Source: Thinopyrum elongatum
Taxonomy: Eukaryota > Streptophyta > Magnoliopsida > Poales > Poaceae
DNA: 64,000 nt
Direction: 5' to 3'
NCBI GenBank assembly: GCA_011799875.1
Contig: CM022303.1
Coordinates: 737,162,939-737,226,938, forward strand
The position numbers and the translations under genes are program-made. The notes under the pieces are model-generated. The model saw only the letters and a list, made by a program, of their open reading frames with translations, did no database searches and had not been told where the DNA came from. Below are positions 46,288-58,363 of this stretch, in pieces; within the stretch, counting starts at the first letter, position 1; the number at the start of each line of letters is the position of its first letter.

Positions 46288-49200
46288 TCTTCTATTATTT
46301 TCTACTATTATACTAAAAGCATAATACGGGTTAAAAATAGAGAAATAGTCTAGAAAATCCCAAAAAAACAAAAACATCTAACCATCCAATTTTTTAAAAC
46401 AATTACCACCGATTAATTTGAACCGTAAGATTTCATGTACCCAACCCATGAAATGATTCCATAACCAAACGAATGATTAACATGTGCCCCTGTGGCCCCA
46501 AAAAAAAATGTTCCCCTGTGCATCGCCGTTCCGCTCGGTAAGAAAAAAAAGCCCTAGCACCACTATGCTATCCCAGCCGTTTTGCCTATGCCTTTGCGCC
46601 GCAACCGCCGCAACCTCCCAAGCCCCGTCCTTCCCGTGTCATCTCAGTCATGTGCATCGATCCATGCCGGCCTTCCCATTGACGAAGCAACGACAAGAAG
46701 AACTGCAGCGCTGCGTACAGCTGGCCGTAAGCTTCCTGCATTTCTGATTTCCTATCTCTACCAATGATTCCTCATTTACATATATTCTTAGTATGTTTGG
46801 TCTGTTGGTAGGGGAGAATTGTTTCTTTTAAAATGTGTGTGCCAGTTCACGCCGGCGGTCCATCTGTTTGGCTTTGGCTTGGGTTTGCGCTGAATCACGT
46901 ACATGATATAAATACGAGTTCAGGCTCAAATTTGAGGAATTCTTGATTGAATACGCTAGGTCCTCAATACCTTTCTTCTGTAGTCGACTAGGATGGCTTC
47001 ATGAAGAGATTACTTTGCCGGGAAATTTCAGTATTACTTTCCTGGCTTATTGTTAACAAAATCTGACTAAAACTACAAAACATATCCAACTATTGGAGTG
47101 ATATACTAGAAAATCAACGCAAACATATCTTGATAACAGTGTTTCGGCATATAAGGTGGAAAAAATCATCCACGTGCACCACGACAATCATCAAGTTTTT
47201 TTACCACCCAACATCACCTCCTATGTCGGTCCTGACGTCCCAAAGCGCGGCCACAGTAGCACACGCAGCTGGATAAACACTATGTGTCAAGTCATGGGCT
47301 TGGTGTCGGCCTTCTTGACCTACTCTTTGATATCTCTGTGTACAACTCAAAGTTCTTCTCTTGGCTGGTGCTTCAAAACAGGATATGGACAGCGGATAGA
47401 TTGGAGAAGAGGGGTTGGGAAAATTGTGGCCTCTGCACCCTTTGCAGGAGGGCAAACGAGACAGCCGCCCACCTTTTCTTTAAATGTCGGCTCATGCTGC
47501 GTGTTTGGAGAATGGTCAAGGACTGGCTTGGATTAGGAGCTCTGGAGATAAACCAATGGGCGACGGAATGCAACATCAAATGTTGGTGGACAAACATGTC
47601 CAAGCCGAATACTTTAAACCGGAAGGCCATGGCTTGACTCACTATGCCTGTCTGTTGGGTCATCTGGAACGAGAGAAACGCTAGAGTCTTTAAGAAGAAA
47701 TCGACGACGCCCTACTACATGCTAAAGTTTATCCAGGAAGAGGCCAAAACTTGGGTCATCGCGGGGGCTAGGCACCTGAGCATCATCATGCCGCGAGAGT
47801 AATTCATATTTGTTTTTTCCAACGGGCTATGTTGTGGAGCCGGCATTATGTACTCTAAACTCTTCTTAATTACTGAATGAGGCAAGTCTTTTGCCTCTGT
47901 TTAAAAAAAAATCGTACTCTCAGTGTACTACTCAACGATCATGGAATCTTGGTTTGGACTGCGCAATCTTCATACATAGAGCATATCCTTCCTCCAATAA
48001 TCCGCTTGCAATGTCGTCTCCTCCACCTTGGCCTCTAGGACAGCCCGCTCCATATTCCGCACCCAGGTGTCTCAAGCCCTCTACGGTTTTAAGGATTCCT
48101 CTTCAATAGTCTATATATACTCCTGCAGCAATTGCTAAGACAATTGCTTAGTTTAGGATATTGTGCTTTAGTCATATGGGGAAAATATTTTAGTTCCCTG
48201 GTAACAACTAAATAACAATTTCCAGCAAGAAAACAACTAAATAAAAAAGTAATCATTGATTGCTGCATTTATTATCCCGATAGCAAGCTTCCAACTGGAT
48301 GAAATGCCACCTCCTTTTTTGTGCGTTTTGTTAACTATGTCAATGTTTTCATATTATTATTTCTTGTGAATGTTCCCAACTAGCTTCATCTCTGTTTTGC
48401 AATATTTATTCTTCGATCTTTTCTATAGAATAATTACATAATTGGCCCATCTTGATAATTATTTTCTCCATTATTTTTAGTGTATATATATTGCTGGGCC
48501 ATTTTATAATTCTTTCTTAGTAATCAAATTACTAGGCTGAACTCCTTTTCAATATTCCTAACACTAGTGTTGTGAATTTTAATCATTTTTTGGTACTCGC
48601 GATAGAATCTCTCACATGAATTTGGCACTCTCTCCACTCCCCTTCTTTTGGTGCTTCACCACCGGCCGCCACAGCAGCCATGCCCCCTCCTTTCGTCGCT
48701 TCACCTCCGGTCGCTGCAGCAGCCAGGCCGCCCTGGCGGAATGCCAACTCGCCACCAGCACCATCCAGTGACCATTCCAAGTCATAAGGTCCCCTGATCT
48801 ACAACTGCATCTCTACTTGTGCCTCCCGCAGTTCCCCCATAAAAAACTTGCAACAATCGAGAGAAGCATTCATTGAGTCTCCAGCCATAGCGACCTCCTC
48901 TTCACCATCACATGGAGTTTCTCTCGGTTTACTAGAGTTTTCCCCATGCTTTCCCTTTAGATCATGTAATGTAAATTATTTGATCTATGTTGTGAGATGT
49001 TTTATTTTGTTCAATGCTGAGAATTTTTGCTTATTTGGTACTTATTTTGGTGATCTGTAGAACCAGAACCTTGGCCTATAATACCCAGTTCATGTGATTG
49101 GTTAAAAAAAAGATTATCTCATGTGAATATTGTGATCTGCATCAAGACAACCGTGAATATTATTAAGGAGTTCTGGAGGGATTACTATGCTAAGCTATTG

Positions 49201-51090
49201 GATGTTGCCAAAACAAAAAAGACCTTGCTCCGAGAGATGACGACGTTGACATTGCTGAGAACTTCTGGCACCACTCGACATGCAAATCATCAACCATGTA
49301 AGGTATGTCACACATGATTTTGTTTAATCTTTTGATCTTACAAGTGATTAATGAATGCATTAATCTGTTTTTCATATCACAACCATGCATCCTCAACTAT
49401 AGTCTATAGGTGTGTGTGGGCAAGAGGTGCATGTGTGCAAGATTCGTGAGCGATATGAACTTGCAGTCCTTCTCTACAGACGAACTTCATTTCTGCATGC
49501 GCCAAGTATAGCATGGTTGATTAGATTTATACAGTGACATGCAAGTAACTACAACACTAGACGAGAGGCCCATATCACAATAACTGGTGCTGAAGACCTC
49601 TGCAACAAAACAGGGTAATCATTATTAAGGTCAAAGTTCTATCATTGTATTAAATCTTCTTATACTTGAAGAGTACAGATTTAATATTATTTTCAAACGA
49701 TACTCACATATTCAATAATACCCATTGCAAGGAGATTCAGTGAAGAGAAAAGGTGAGTCACATGTGCTTGGCGAAATGTCAAATAATTGCCAAATGCATA
49801 AAAGCAGTCAAATTTGCAAGCCAACAAGGTATAGGTCCGTTAGTTGATCGTGCATCATTTGTAGGGGTTAAATGTAAGTTAGAACTCCTGAATAATAAAT
49901 GTGTTAGAAAACAAGATCTGAACCTGGCTGAGAGGTCCATCCAAAGATACGTAAGAAAGCAAAGTTGGCACCTAATAAAAATAAAAATAAACACTTAGCT
50001 GAAAAGTCAAATGAAGATCACATAACAAGTAGCCTGAGTAGAGTTTTGTATATGATCGAACATTCTTAGGAGGACCACGCAACATCTTCGTCCCGAATAT
50101 ATAAAGCATGATGTATACAATAATTAATTTGCCATAATCTCTATACACATATAAATCATCTGCTTCTACCTTACTAAAGTTTTATGGGCCTTAATAGCAC
50201 TGATTTGTATTAGGGATTATATATTTCTAGGTGAAGATCTGAAGAAAGAAGATTAGTTGTACATGTGAGTTTTTTGTATGGTGCAACGATTAATGCCATG
50301 ATAAAGTTAGTTTCCTAATGTCGCATAGTAGCAAGATACATGCAGTTGTTGGGTCTCGCTCATCTTACAAATTAGATTGTAATTTTAGTGGAAAAAGGGA
50401 AATGTCGGTTACAAATACGAACTCAAATAGTTTGTTTATAATTAGAGTGAATTTAACATTCACAGTATTTTGAAATTAAGATTCACATTTGATATTTCGT
50501 AATTAGTATATTTACAAGAGCATAATATTGTGTTTGGAAGTGCTGCATGTATGTAATCAGATCAATATGCGGGCTTGAAGTTTGGATTGTGAGTCAGTCA
50601 GTCGGTAGTTTATATATGACCCGGCATGTTGTTGTACATGGTATTACAATAATGTAGAATGTTTTTGGTCATAAGCCGAATGGTATTTATATGTGATATT
50701 TTTGTTTGAAGAAAATACCATATTACTAGATGTGCATTGTTTTAGAAATTTCTGCTAAAAAGGATACAAATTTTGGCTAAAAGCTTTTTGTTAATTCTGG
50801 GAACTAAATAAAATTTGATGATTAATGAAAATATTCACTCAAATTTACTGTATTGTATTTGGGCTTGTATGGCCAAATTTTTATGCTTTGGATTACCTTG
50901 GATCTTGGGATTGGCCATATTTTTTTACCATGAGAATAAAAACCATTGATATTAGTGACCATAATAATATTACTATAAATATAAAAATTCTCATTCGTAT
51001 GTGTTCTATCTATACTTATTTTCAATCCTAAAACCTATATATAAATATGTTAAGATGATGTCCGTGCATTTGCGCGGGCCACTTTGCTAG
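46288..51090 (+). mobile_element. Non-autonomous Helitron, 4.8 kb
   Basis: The 5' end TCTTCTATTATTTTCTACT follows host A; the 3' end CTAG (51087-51090) precedes host T, as expected for insertion between A and T without duplication. A GC hairpin (CCGTGC-ATTT-GCGCGG, 51062-51077) lies 9 bases before CTAG. The flanks ACACTGAA and TTCAGATAAA join into sequence like that at 52022-52036. No Rep/helicase sequence is seen. The interior holds a LINE fragment and several GC-rich blocks (46550-46740, 48640-48780) that may be captured gene pieces, which I could not identify. Confidence 0.82.
47270..47912 (+). pseudogene. LINE ORF2 C-terminal fragment inside the Helitron
   Basis: The frame encodes FFSWLVLQNRIWTADRL and CGLCTLCRRANETAAHLFF, the zinc-binding region that follows reverse transcriptase in plant LINEs (zf-RVT type, C-x2-C ... 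H). It then reads CWVIWNERNARVFKKKS and ends IIMPRE-stop at 47803. One in-frame TGA lies at 47634. A 3' tail with TGAATGAGGCAAGTC and a run of A (47903-47911) marks the LINE 3' end. The reverse transcriptase and endonuclease domains are missing, as in a 5'-truncated insertion. Its 5' limit is uncertain. Confidence 0.8.
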
Positions 51091-52060
51091 TTCAGATAAA
51101 GAACAGTACGTCTAAAAACACCGAATTCAGACACTCCAGCTGCATTGTACTAGCAAGTACCATTAATGATGAGACCATAATTAATGTTTAGAGTGTCTTT
51201 CTTTTCCCTTTTGCAAGGCGACTAGGGCAAAGCCTTCCTCCCCTCGATCTCCATCAGCGAGCCCGTGGATTCACCTCCCTTCTGTCTGCCGCTTCGGCGG
51301 CCGATGGCGGGGAGGAGAATCCTGGTGCTTCGGCTCCGGCTTGTAGATAGGTTAGGGTTTTAGTCCTCATAGGGGTGACGCTCAGACGGATGGCGGCGCT
51401 TCTTCTTTGAGTCAGTCTTTCGGGCTCCGATCCTCCTCAAGTTCGTCCGTTGGGGCGGATTAGACTGAGCTCCGGCGTAGATTCCTGCCAGCTCCTCGGG
51501 GCGGTGAGGTTAGGGTTTCTCATCATGCATACGCGACGACGAGAATTGGTGTCAGGTTCTTCAGATCGATTCAAGGGTTCAACGGTGACGACTGTGCCTC
51601 CGAGGCGCTGGTCCTTAGGGGCACGTGCACGAAGACTTCCCGGCTGTCATCGATAAGGTCAGGCCGGCTCCGCTATGGGAGTGGCGACAGCGGCGCATCG
51701 GCGGCTCGTTCTGGCGGCGGCAGTGGTCGTTCGGTGGTTCAGGGACCTTGATGTAATTTTTAGTATGTTTGGGGTGCTTTGTACTTCTGGTGAATTTTCA
51801 TAATAGATCTGAATCTTTTTCGCAAAAAAGGATGAGACCATAATTAGTTGGCACCTAGTAATAAGGACACGATGAGATGTTCATTTTATTATTATATTCG
51901 CTATGGAGCACAATATTTTAAGAAAAAATGGTTAGTGCGATCTGATGATGTGGCTAAAGAAAATCGAGTGAGGAGAAATAGTTAGTGGGGATGAAATTTA
52001 TAGTTGCATAGGACACAGCTAACGAATTCAGATAAACATCAGTACATCTAAAAATACCAA
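51091..52060. repeat. Array tail segment, unit B/C, with a retroposed insert
   Basis: Carries the recurring TTAATGATGAGACCATAATTA module, split by the insert at 51184-51830, and ends at the MITE. It is a repeat of 52366-52620, giving a local tandem pair. Confidence 0.6.
51184..51830 (+). mobile_element. Non-LTR retroposed insert with 16-bp target duplication
   Basis: Flanked by GATGAGACCATAATTA at 51168-51183 and 51831-51846. It ends with GAATCTTTTTCGCAAAAAAG, an A-rich 3' tail. The interior is GC-rich with no long ORF. The structure fits a 5'-truncated LINE or a SINE-like element; I cannot name the family. Confidence 0.75.
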
Positions 52061-52365
52061 GGGCTCCTTTGATTCCAAGGAATTCTATAGGATTTTTGGG
52101 GGATTAGAATCCTTAGGAAATTTTCCTAAGTTGGCCGTTTGATTAGTATGATTGGATCTTATAGGATTTTTTTCCTAAGGAATCATTTGTACTACATTTC
52201 ATAGGAAATCTAGCATCCACTCCAACGTATTTTTACAATTCATTTGTTTTTCCTATGCCATCAAACACACTCTGCTAATTCTATAGGATTCAAGTGGGCA
52301 TGCCAATCGAATCCTATATTTTTCCTATTCCTGCGTTTTGAGAATCTTGCAAATCAAAGAGACCC
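52061..52365. mobile_element. MITE, 305 bp, PIF/Harbinger-like
   Basis: The ends GGGCTCCTTTGATTC and, inverted, GGGTCTCTTTGATTTG pair imperfectly. It is AT-rich with TAGGATT repeats and has no ORF. It is flanked by CAA (52058-52060, 52366-52368), and the empty site reads ACACCAAATTCGG at about 35601. The terminal motif suggests the PIF/Harbinger superfamily; the CAA duplication differs from the usual TAA/TTA. Confidence 0.8.
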
Positions 52366-54889
52366 CAAATTCAGACATTGCTGTTGCACAAGTACTGTTA
52401 ATGATGAGATCATAATTAATTGGCACCTAGTAACAAGGACATAACGAGATGTTCATTTTATTATTTTATTCGCTATGGAACACAACATTTTAAGGAAAAT
52501 ATGGTTAGTGAGATCTGATGACGTGGCTTAAGGGGATCGAGAGGAAATAATAGTTAGTGGGGATGAAATTTACAGTTAGATACTAGGATATGGCTAATGA
52601 ATTCAGATAAACATCAGCACTGTACATCTGAAAAATACCCTTCTGTTACACAGGGTTTGGAAGTAGCTATCCAGCCCAAGGGGAACGTGAGGCATCAGGC
52701 CGGCTCCCCACAAATCGCGCAACACTGCGCCTTTAATGATCCTCACTTGTCTTTGATATCCAAAGCGGCTTTGCTTTACCCCATTTTTATCTTTACCAAT
52801 AAGCCCATCCCTTTCGAGTTGACAACGCTGCACATGCGCAGACACACACACACACCGACATCCACCACACATGCAACACATGCAATGCTAGCATTTCCTT
52901 CTGCTGGCTGCTGCAACAGAGCTCTCCAAGCCATGTACACCCATGGAACTGGCCCTACTTAGACAGATATGCTAAAAGAGAAAAGCTTTGGCTCTGATGC
53001 GCAGTTGATTAGCAGACGAGATTGCTCTAGTTGTTCTTTCCTGTGCAGCTGGTTTGACTTTCTGCAGTGTGAATCCCATGATGTCCTACTTAAAAAAGCA
53101 TAAGCACATCTAATGTTCTCTCTGCACTTCTTCCTTAGCCTTATGCTTGCATACTTGCATTTATTCTTTGATGAACCGATAGGTCTGCCAATGGATGTGT
53201 GGTTTTGTCGGTTGAAGTTACTAATTTTTGGGCCGTACTTAATGTTGTTCTGTTCTGTCCTCGAAATCGAAAGATACTGAAACCTTGCCGGATTACGATC
53301 GTATGAAAAAGGAAAACAAGTGTAAGACACAACCTCGACCCAGTACAAGCTTGGCTTTCAAATCTACAACTTGGCATGTTGCTGCGAAACTAAATAGGCC
53401 ACCTCTGCTAGCTTTAGAGTCGCATCTTCAAGCTACAAATAAGCAGTGGCTTTACAGTGAGATTCTCTGTACTGCTCACACACCTTGTCTCTGTTACCAC
53501 ATGATTCGGCAGTCACTGTTCTACATGCCGATCACACATCATCTCCTGCCACTGTGGCAAGATATAATAGTTGGTAGTTTCTGTGCCTACCATGTAGTTT
53601 TCTGTAGAAGAGTATTTAAGCTGCCGCAATATCATACCTCTTTTTTTGGCAACAATCATATCTCGTTATGGAACACACGCCATCCCCACAGTCATACCGT
53701 GGCCCTTTAAAAAAAAAGTCATACTGTGGCACCAACGGACAATGGGGGCTACTTGCCTCTCTGATGTGATGTTTACTAGCTAGGTAGATAAAATTTACCT
53801 GTTGATGTTGTAAAAAATACAGCTTTCTCATTCAAGATGTCAGCCCTCACTGGCCACCAGATTCAAGACACCTTCTGCTGCACAGTTGTACTAGAACTGA
53901 TAATCATGAGCCTAATTAAATTAGGTAAAAATTGTTTATGATATCCAGTGCACCTATTACTTACTATATCTCGTTCGTCGGTCCATCTCGGGATTGACGT
54001 GGTGGCCGAAGCCATGTCGGACTATTATCACGTGTGCTGTAGTATTAGAATCGACACCTGTAGGCGCTCCTTTCTGTGCTCTGGCGGTGAGTGAGAGAAA
54101 GGTTGCGAAGTCGTGTGGTGCTGGTTGCTTCTAGGCTGTAGCTGATGTCTTTTCTGTCACCTCCTCCGGGGTCCACCACCCTGCCTCTCTCTCTTAAAAG
54201 TTCTTTAACATGCATGCATAGCTCTACTGACCACCCGAGCATCGCGCTCTCTGAGAACCGAGCGTTGCTTCGGTTGGCTAGCAGTGCGTGCGCTCGCAGA
54301 CCACCCGCGTTCACATGCATGTTTTCTCTCTCACAAGCTCTCTCTCTCTCTCCTCACGCTTCTCTCACATGCAAGCTCTCTCTCTCTCCTCACGCTCTCT
54401 CTCATGCCTCTCTCTCTTAGCTTCTGTACACTGCGCCATAAACCCCCTTGTTGACCAGTCACCACTGACGGGCTCAAAAAACTCATCACTAGAACCACAT
54501 ACCACTGATGGGCGGCCGAGCGACCATCAATGATAACATCAGAGGATATCCCAATTTAGCATCGCGCGGTGGAGATGCTCCCTCTACCCGGAGGCAGAGG
54601 CAGAGGCGTGGATAGGGTGGCGCCATCGTCGGCAGTGGAGGACAGGGCGACGGCATCCTCCACCCGCACTGCAGCGATCTTTCCCACCTCCACCTTGGGC
54701 GGCGGAGAATCTGGTCGCTGCGGGGATGCCTGCGAGGCGACGACGACGGCGACACATGGGCTCGTGACTGGGTGTTCCGGGCTCGACGGTCCCAACCCTT
54801 TTTTTTTTGTTCTGTTTCTGGCTTAGTACTACCACCAACAAGTGTTGGGTACGTCAGTGATCTTCTCTAGTACCACTGACCAGAGGTTA
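52366..54889. repeat. Array unit C, tail module plus diverged segment G
   Basis: 52366-52620 is the tail module. 52670-53640 matches segment G in part (GGCTCCCCACAAATCGCGC near 52700). 53690-53870 is a palindrome-arm relative. 53880-54889 is mostly unique here and includes a (CT)-rich low-complexity run (54320-54420) and a GC-rich piece (54580-54790) ending in a T run. No gene seen. Confidence 0.5.
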
Positions 54890-57496
54890 GCGATGGGCGA
54901 CACCATCGGTAGGGGGAGGGGGTTTGTCACCCGTCACACACCTGTCTCTTTTGCCACATGGTTTAGCAGCCACTGTTCTGCACTCGCCACTGAGGCCAGT
55001 TCCTGTTATTGCCCTGCCGTTTTCCTGTAGTGGAATATTTGGGCTGCCGCGAGGTCATACACCTCCTTGTGGAACACATGCCATGTCACTGCTGGAACGG
55101 ATAACGGCGATTGAACCCTTACCCCGGCCACACCGTGGCACCAACGGGCAATGGGGGCTACTTGCCTATCTGATGTGAGGTTTACTAGCTAGATAAATAG
55201 GAGTACCATTTGCCATATGATGGTGTAAAAAGTATACATCTTTATCACTCAAGATCTCAGCTCTCACTGCCCATCAAATTTAGACACCTTCTGCTGCACG
55301 GTTCTAATAGTACATAATCATGGACCTGATTAATTACTAGCACTTGACAAAGGATGTGACGAGACGTGCATCTTATTATTTCATTCACTACGGTGCGCAA
55401 GATTTTAGGTAGTCACAGCCTCTTGCTAGTACTACCTCTGTTTATATTATGGGACGATGGAGTACAATATTTCATTTTATTTCAAGTACAAGTTTCTCTT
55501 ATGGCACCGCTAACCAACATGTCTAATGCTGCTTGTGATCATTATTTGGCAAAACAATCAATGCTAGACGTACTCCATGCAATAATCTAAATTTAAATGT
55601 TTCTAAAATATATCTCTTCCAGCAATTTAGCTAAAAAAGAAATAGAAGAAATGTCATGAGGTACCTTGACAACTCCTCAACATGAACAGCAGTAGCACTA
55701 GTAGCGCTCTTACTGCTTCAGTCAGTAACATGGATTGTTTTTATTGTAGAAACACAAATATTAAAAATACTACAGTGGATATATCTGCGAGTGTGGCCTT
55801 TAAATTCCAGCAGCAAGGAGGGTGCGACCCTCACTTCACTTGCTCCTCGCCTCTCACTCCTCTTCCTCTCCCTCTTGTAGCAAATCTCTAAAGGCTCCCT
55901 CCGCCCGGCAGCCAATGGTGCCACCGGGGTTGCCACCGCCGCGCAAAGATGGTCGTCGTCGTCAAGGTGCAAGGGGAGCAAGAGCTGATGGATCGACGGG
56001 TTAGCTGATTCGTCGGAGCTGTGTGCAACTATGCATGCATGTAGGCAAGTCTAACGCTTGGCTGGTGTTGGTTCGTTCGGTTGGTTTTTTGTTACCAGAT
56101 TTCATTTCTCGCGCCGTACGTATTCTTGGGATTAAAATCTCTAGGTACCAATATTACCATGCTAGCTATGAAAGCCAGAGTTACCATTTTTATGTTTGAA
56201 TCCAGCAACTTTCCACATCGTCGCCTCATTTGAAGGCATTTTCCCTTCCGTTTCAGAATTCGTAGAGCTGGTAGAGTGAAATTCATAGATCCAACTGGAT
56301 GTGTAGCCTCTGTCAAAAAAAGAGAGAGTATGTGTAGCCGGATGGATCCGTGGCGCTCCGTCTGCTGAGACGTTCGTTCACACTCTGGTATATATGCAGT
56401 CAACTCGACCGTTTATTTATCTCTTATGGTTTCTTTGGAACGATCGTGGATGCCATTCATACATATTCTCAAACTACGGCACTGAGCGATTTTTTTGTCG
56501 GGACGACGAATCCGTCCGGTGTCCAACAGCTACGGCTTCGGCTTGTCAATACTATTAATCAGCACCCCCACCCGGTACGTGTTGGGTCGACGAAGCATCG
56601 GTAATGGGAGGATGGCCATGGTGGGATGGTAATTTGGGGTGCCACAATTGCTGGTTCACAATTGGGAGTAGCAACAAATGGAGCAACGAGGTGGGTGGAG
56701 CAGTAGGCCTCCGCTGCCTTGGTGTCTGGGTGGGCCGTCGTCGTCTCGGCTCCGGGTTGCCGGATGTGACCGTGAGCATTGGTGCTGGTGCAGGCGCCAT
56801 GTTACAGCATCTCCAATAATGCCATATTCTCACACTACGGCAATACATGGAGGGATAATTATTCCGAGAAAGATGGTTCATTGTTGATAAACTTTCATAC
56901 CATAGCCAGCAGAAAAAACTTCGTTGAAAATTTCAGATGAAATTTGTGAAATCAAGTGTTTTCGGTATGGGGCGTGAAAATGTAATCTCGGCCAAAAATT
57001 TTGGTCACATATGAAGAACTCCCAGGCATGACGGTTCTACAGAAAATAAATGTTAATGCTATCACCAACTGTATTGTTGTGCATTGGTGGAGTGCCTTTG
57101 TGCTACTCTGTCGATTGTGGGTTCGAGTTTCAAGGTCTACACTTAATTTTTATTAAATATTTTAAAACCTAGAATTTGAGTTTGAAAGAATTTTTTGAAC
57201 TATTTCTATGATATCTCATAATTTCACAAAAATTGCGAATCTCAGTCAGTTGCGAAAACACCAAATTCGGACACTGCGGCTACACAGTACTAGCTAGTGC
57301 CGTTAATGATGAGACCATAATTAATTGGCACCTAGTAACAAGGACACGATGAGATGATTATTTTATTATTTTATTCGCTACGAAGCACAATATGTTAAGA
57401 AAAAAGGTTAGTGAGATCTGATCATTTGGCTGAAGGAGATCGAGAGGAAAAAATAGTTAGTGGGGATGAAATTTACAGTTAGATACCAGGATACGG
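54890..57496. repeat. Array unit C, segment G end, arm, segment H and tail
   Basis: 54890-55040 repeats the G end, 55040-55290 the palindrome arm, and 55515-56740 segment H (empty at the GTCGT site). 56741-57496 is the tail, joined to the reverse LTR at the same junction (GGATACGG-TAACGAAACATT) as at about 35835-35850. No gene. Confidence 0.6.
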
Positions 57497-57904
57497 ATAA
57501 CGAAACATTTCTGGTATGATGTTTTTTCTCCGAAACATTTTTGGTTTTCTCTCTGAAACTTTTTCGTCGTCTCCAAAACTTTTTCATCGACTTTCTCTCT
57601 GGAACAATTTCAGAGTCTCCGAAACTTTTCAGGTGACTTTCTCTCCCGAACTATTCCAATGTCTCCGAAACTTTTCCGGTGACTTTCTCTCTGGAACTAT
57701 TCCAGTGTCTCCGAAACTTTTCCGGTGACTTTCTCTCTGACTCCTTAAGTGTGAAACCTGGTATTCAACATATAGATGACCCTTAAGTGTGTGACCCTTT
57801 AGGTTCGGTGAAATATAGACATGACCAAAACTCTTTCCGATCAATGATCAATAGCGGAACCATGGACATCCATATTGATCACTATACCCGCAAGAATGAA
57901 TATT
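57497..57904 (-). mobile_element. LTR fragment, reverse orientation, cut by a CACTA
   Basis: Same junction and sequence as 35846-36253, with three TTTCTCTCTGGAAC-type repeats. It ends at ATT (57902-57904), where the CACTA begins; the missing remainder corresponds to 478-1261 or 36257-37024. Confidence 0.8.
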
Positions 57905-58115
57905 CACTAGTGCAGAATTGGGATTTAGCACCGGTTCATGACGCCCTTTAGTGCCGGTTCTGGAACCGGCACTAAAGGGTGGGGACTAAAGCCCCCCCCC
58001 CTTTTAGTCCCGGTTCAACACGAACCACCACTAAAGAGCCACCACGTGGCACGAGCCCGCGCCGGAGGCTGTGAGAACTTTAGTACCGGTTGGTAACACC
58101 AACCGGTACTAAAAG
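57905..58115. repeat. CACTA subterminal repeats, left end of the last element
   Basis: Palindromes such as TTTAGTACCGGTTGG ... CCAACCGGTACTAAA near 58078-58112. The core is GTACCGG here, against GTCCCGG in the element at 15112. Confidence 0.8.
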
Positions 58116-58363
58116 GTTTAGGGGGTTTTGGGTTTATGATTTATTTTTCCTTTAATTTTGTGTTTTCCATTTAATTCTTTTTCATTTGCTGGTATTTTAC
58201 GATACTACATATTGTACATGTTATGCATATATATAAATAGAATTTCTCGTAGAACCGATCATATATATATATATCATCGAATGTCTCGCACCACCATTCA
58301 CACATACACAAGTATATATACAATTTGGTATATACAATTTCTCATACATATATGGAGGCATTA

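Noticed and set aside
53285..53710. 141-codon plus-strand ORF
   Set aside because: Lies over the rearranged segment G copy, has no recognisable domain and is not kept in units A or B.
54045..54826. ORFs in the CT-rich and GC-rich part of unit C
   Set aside because: Low complexity and no counterpart frame in the other units.
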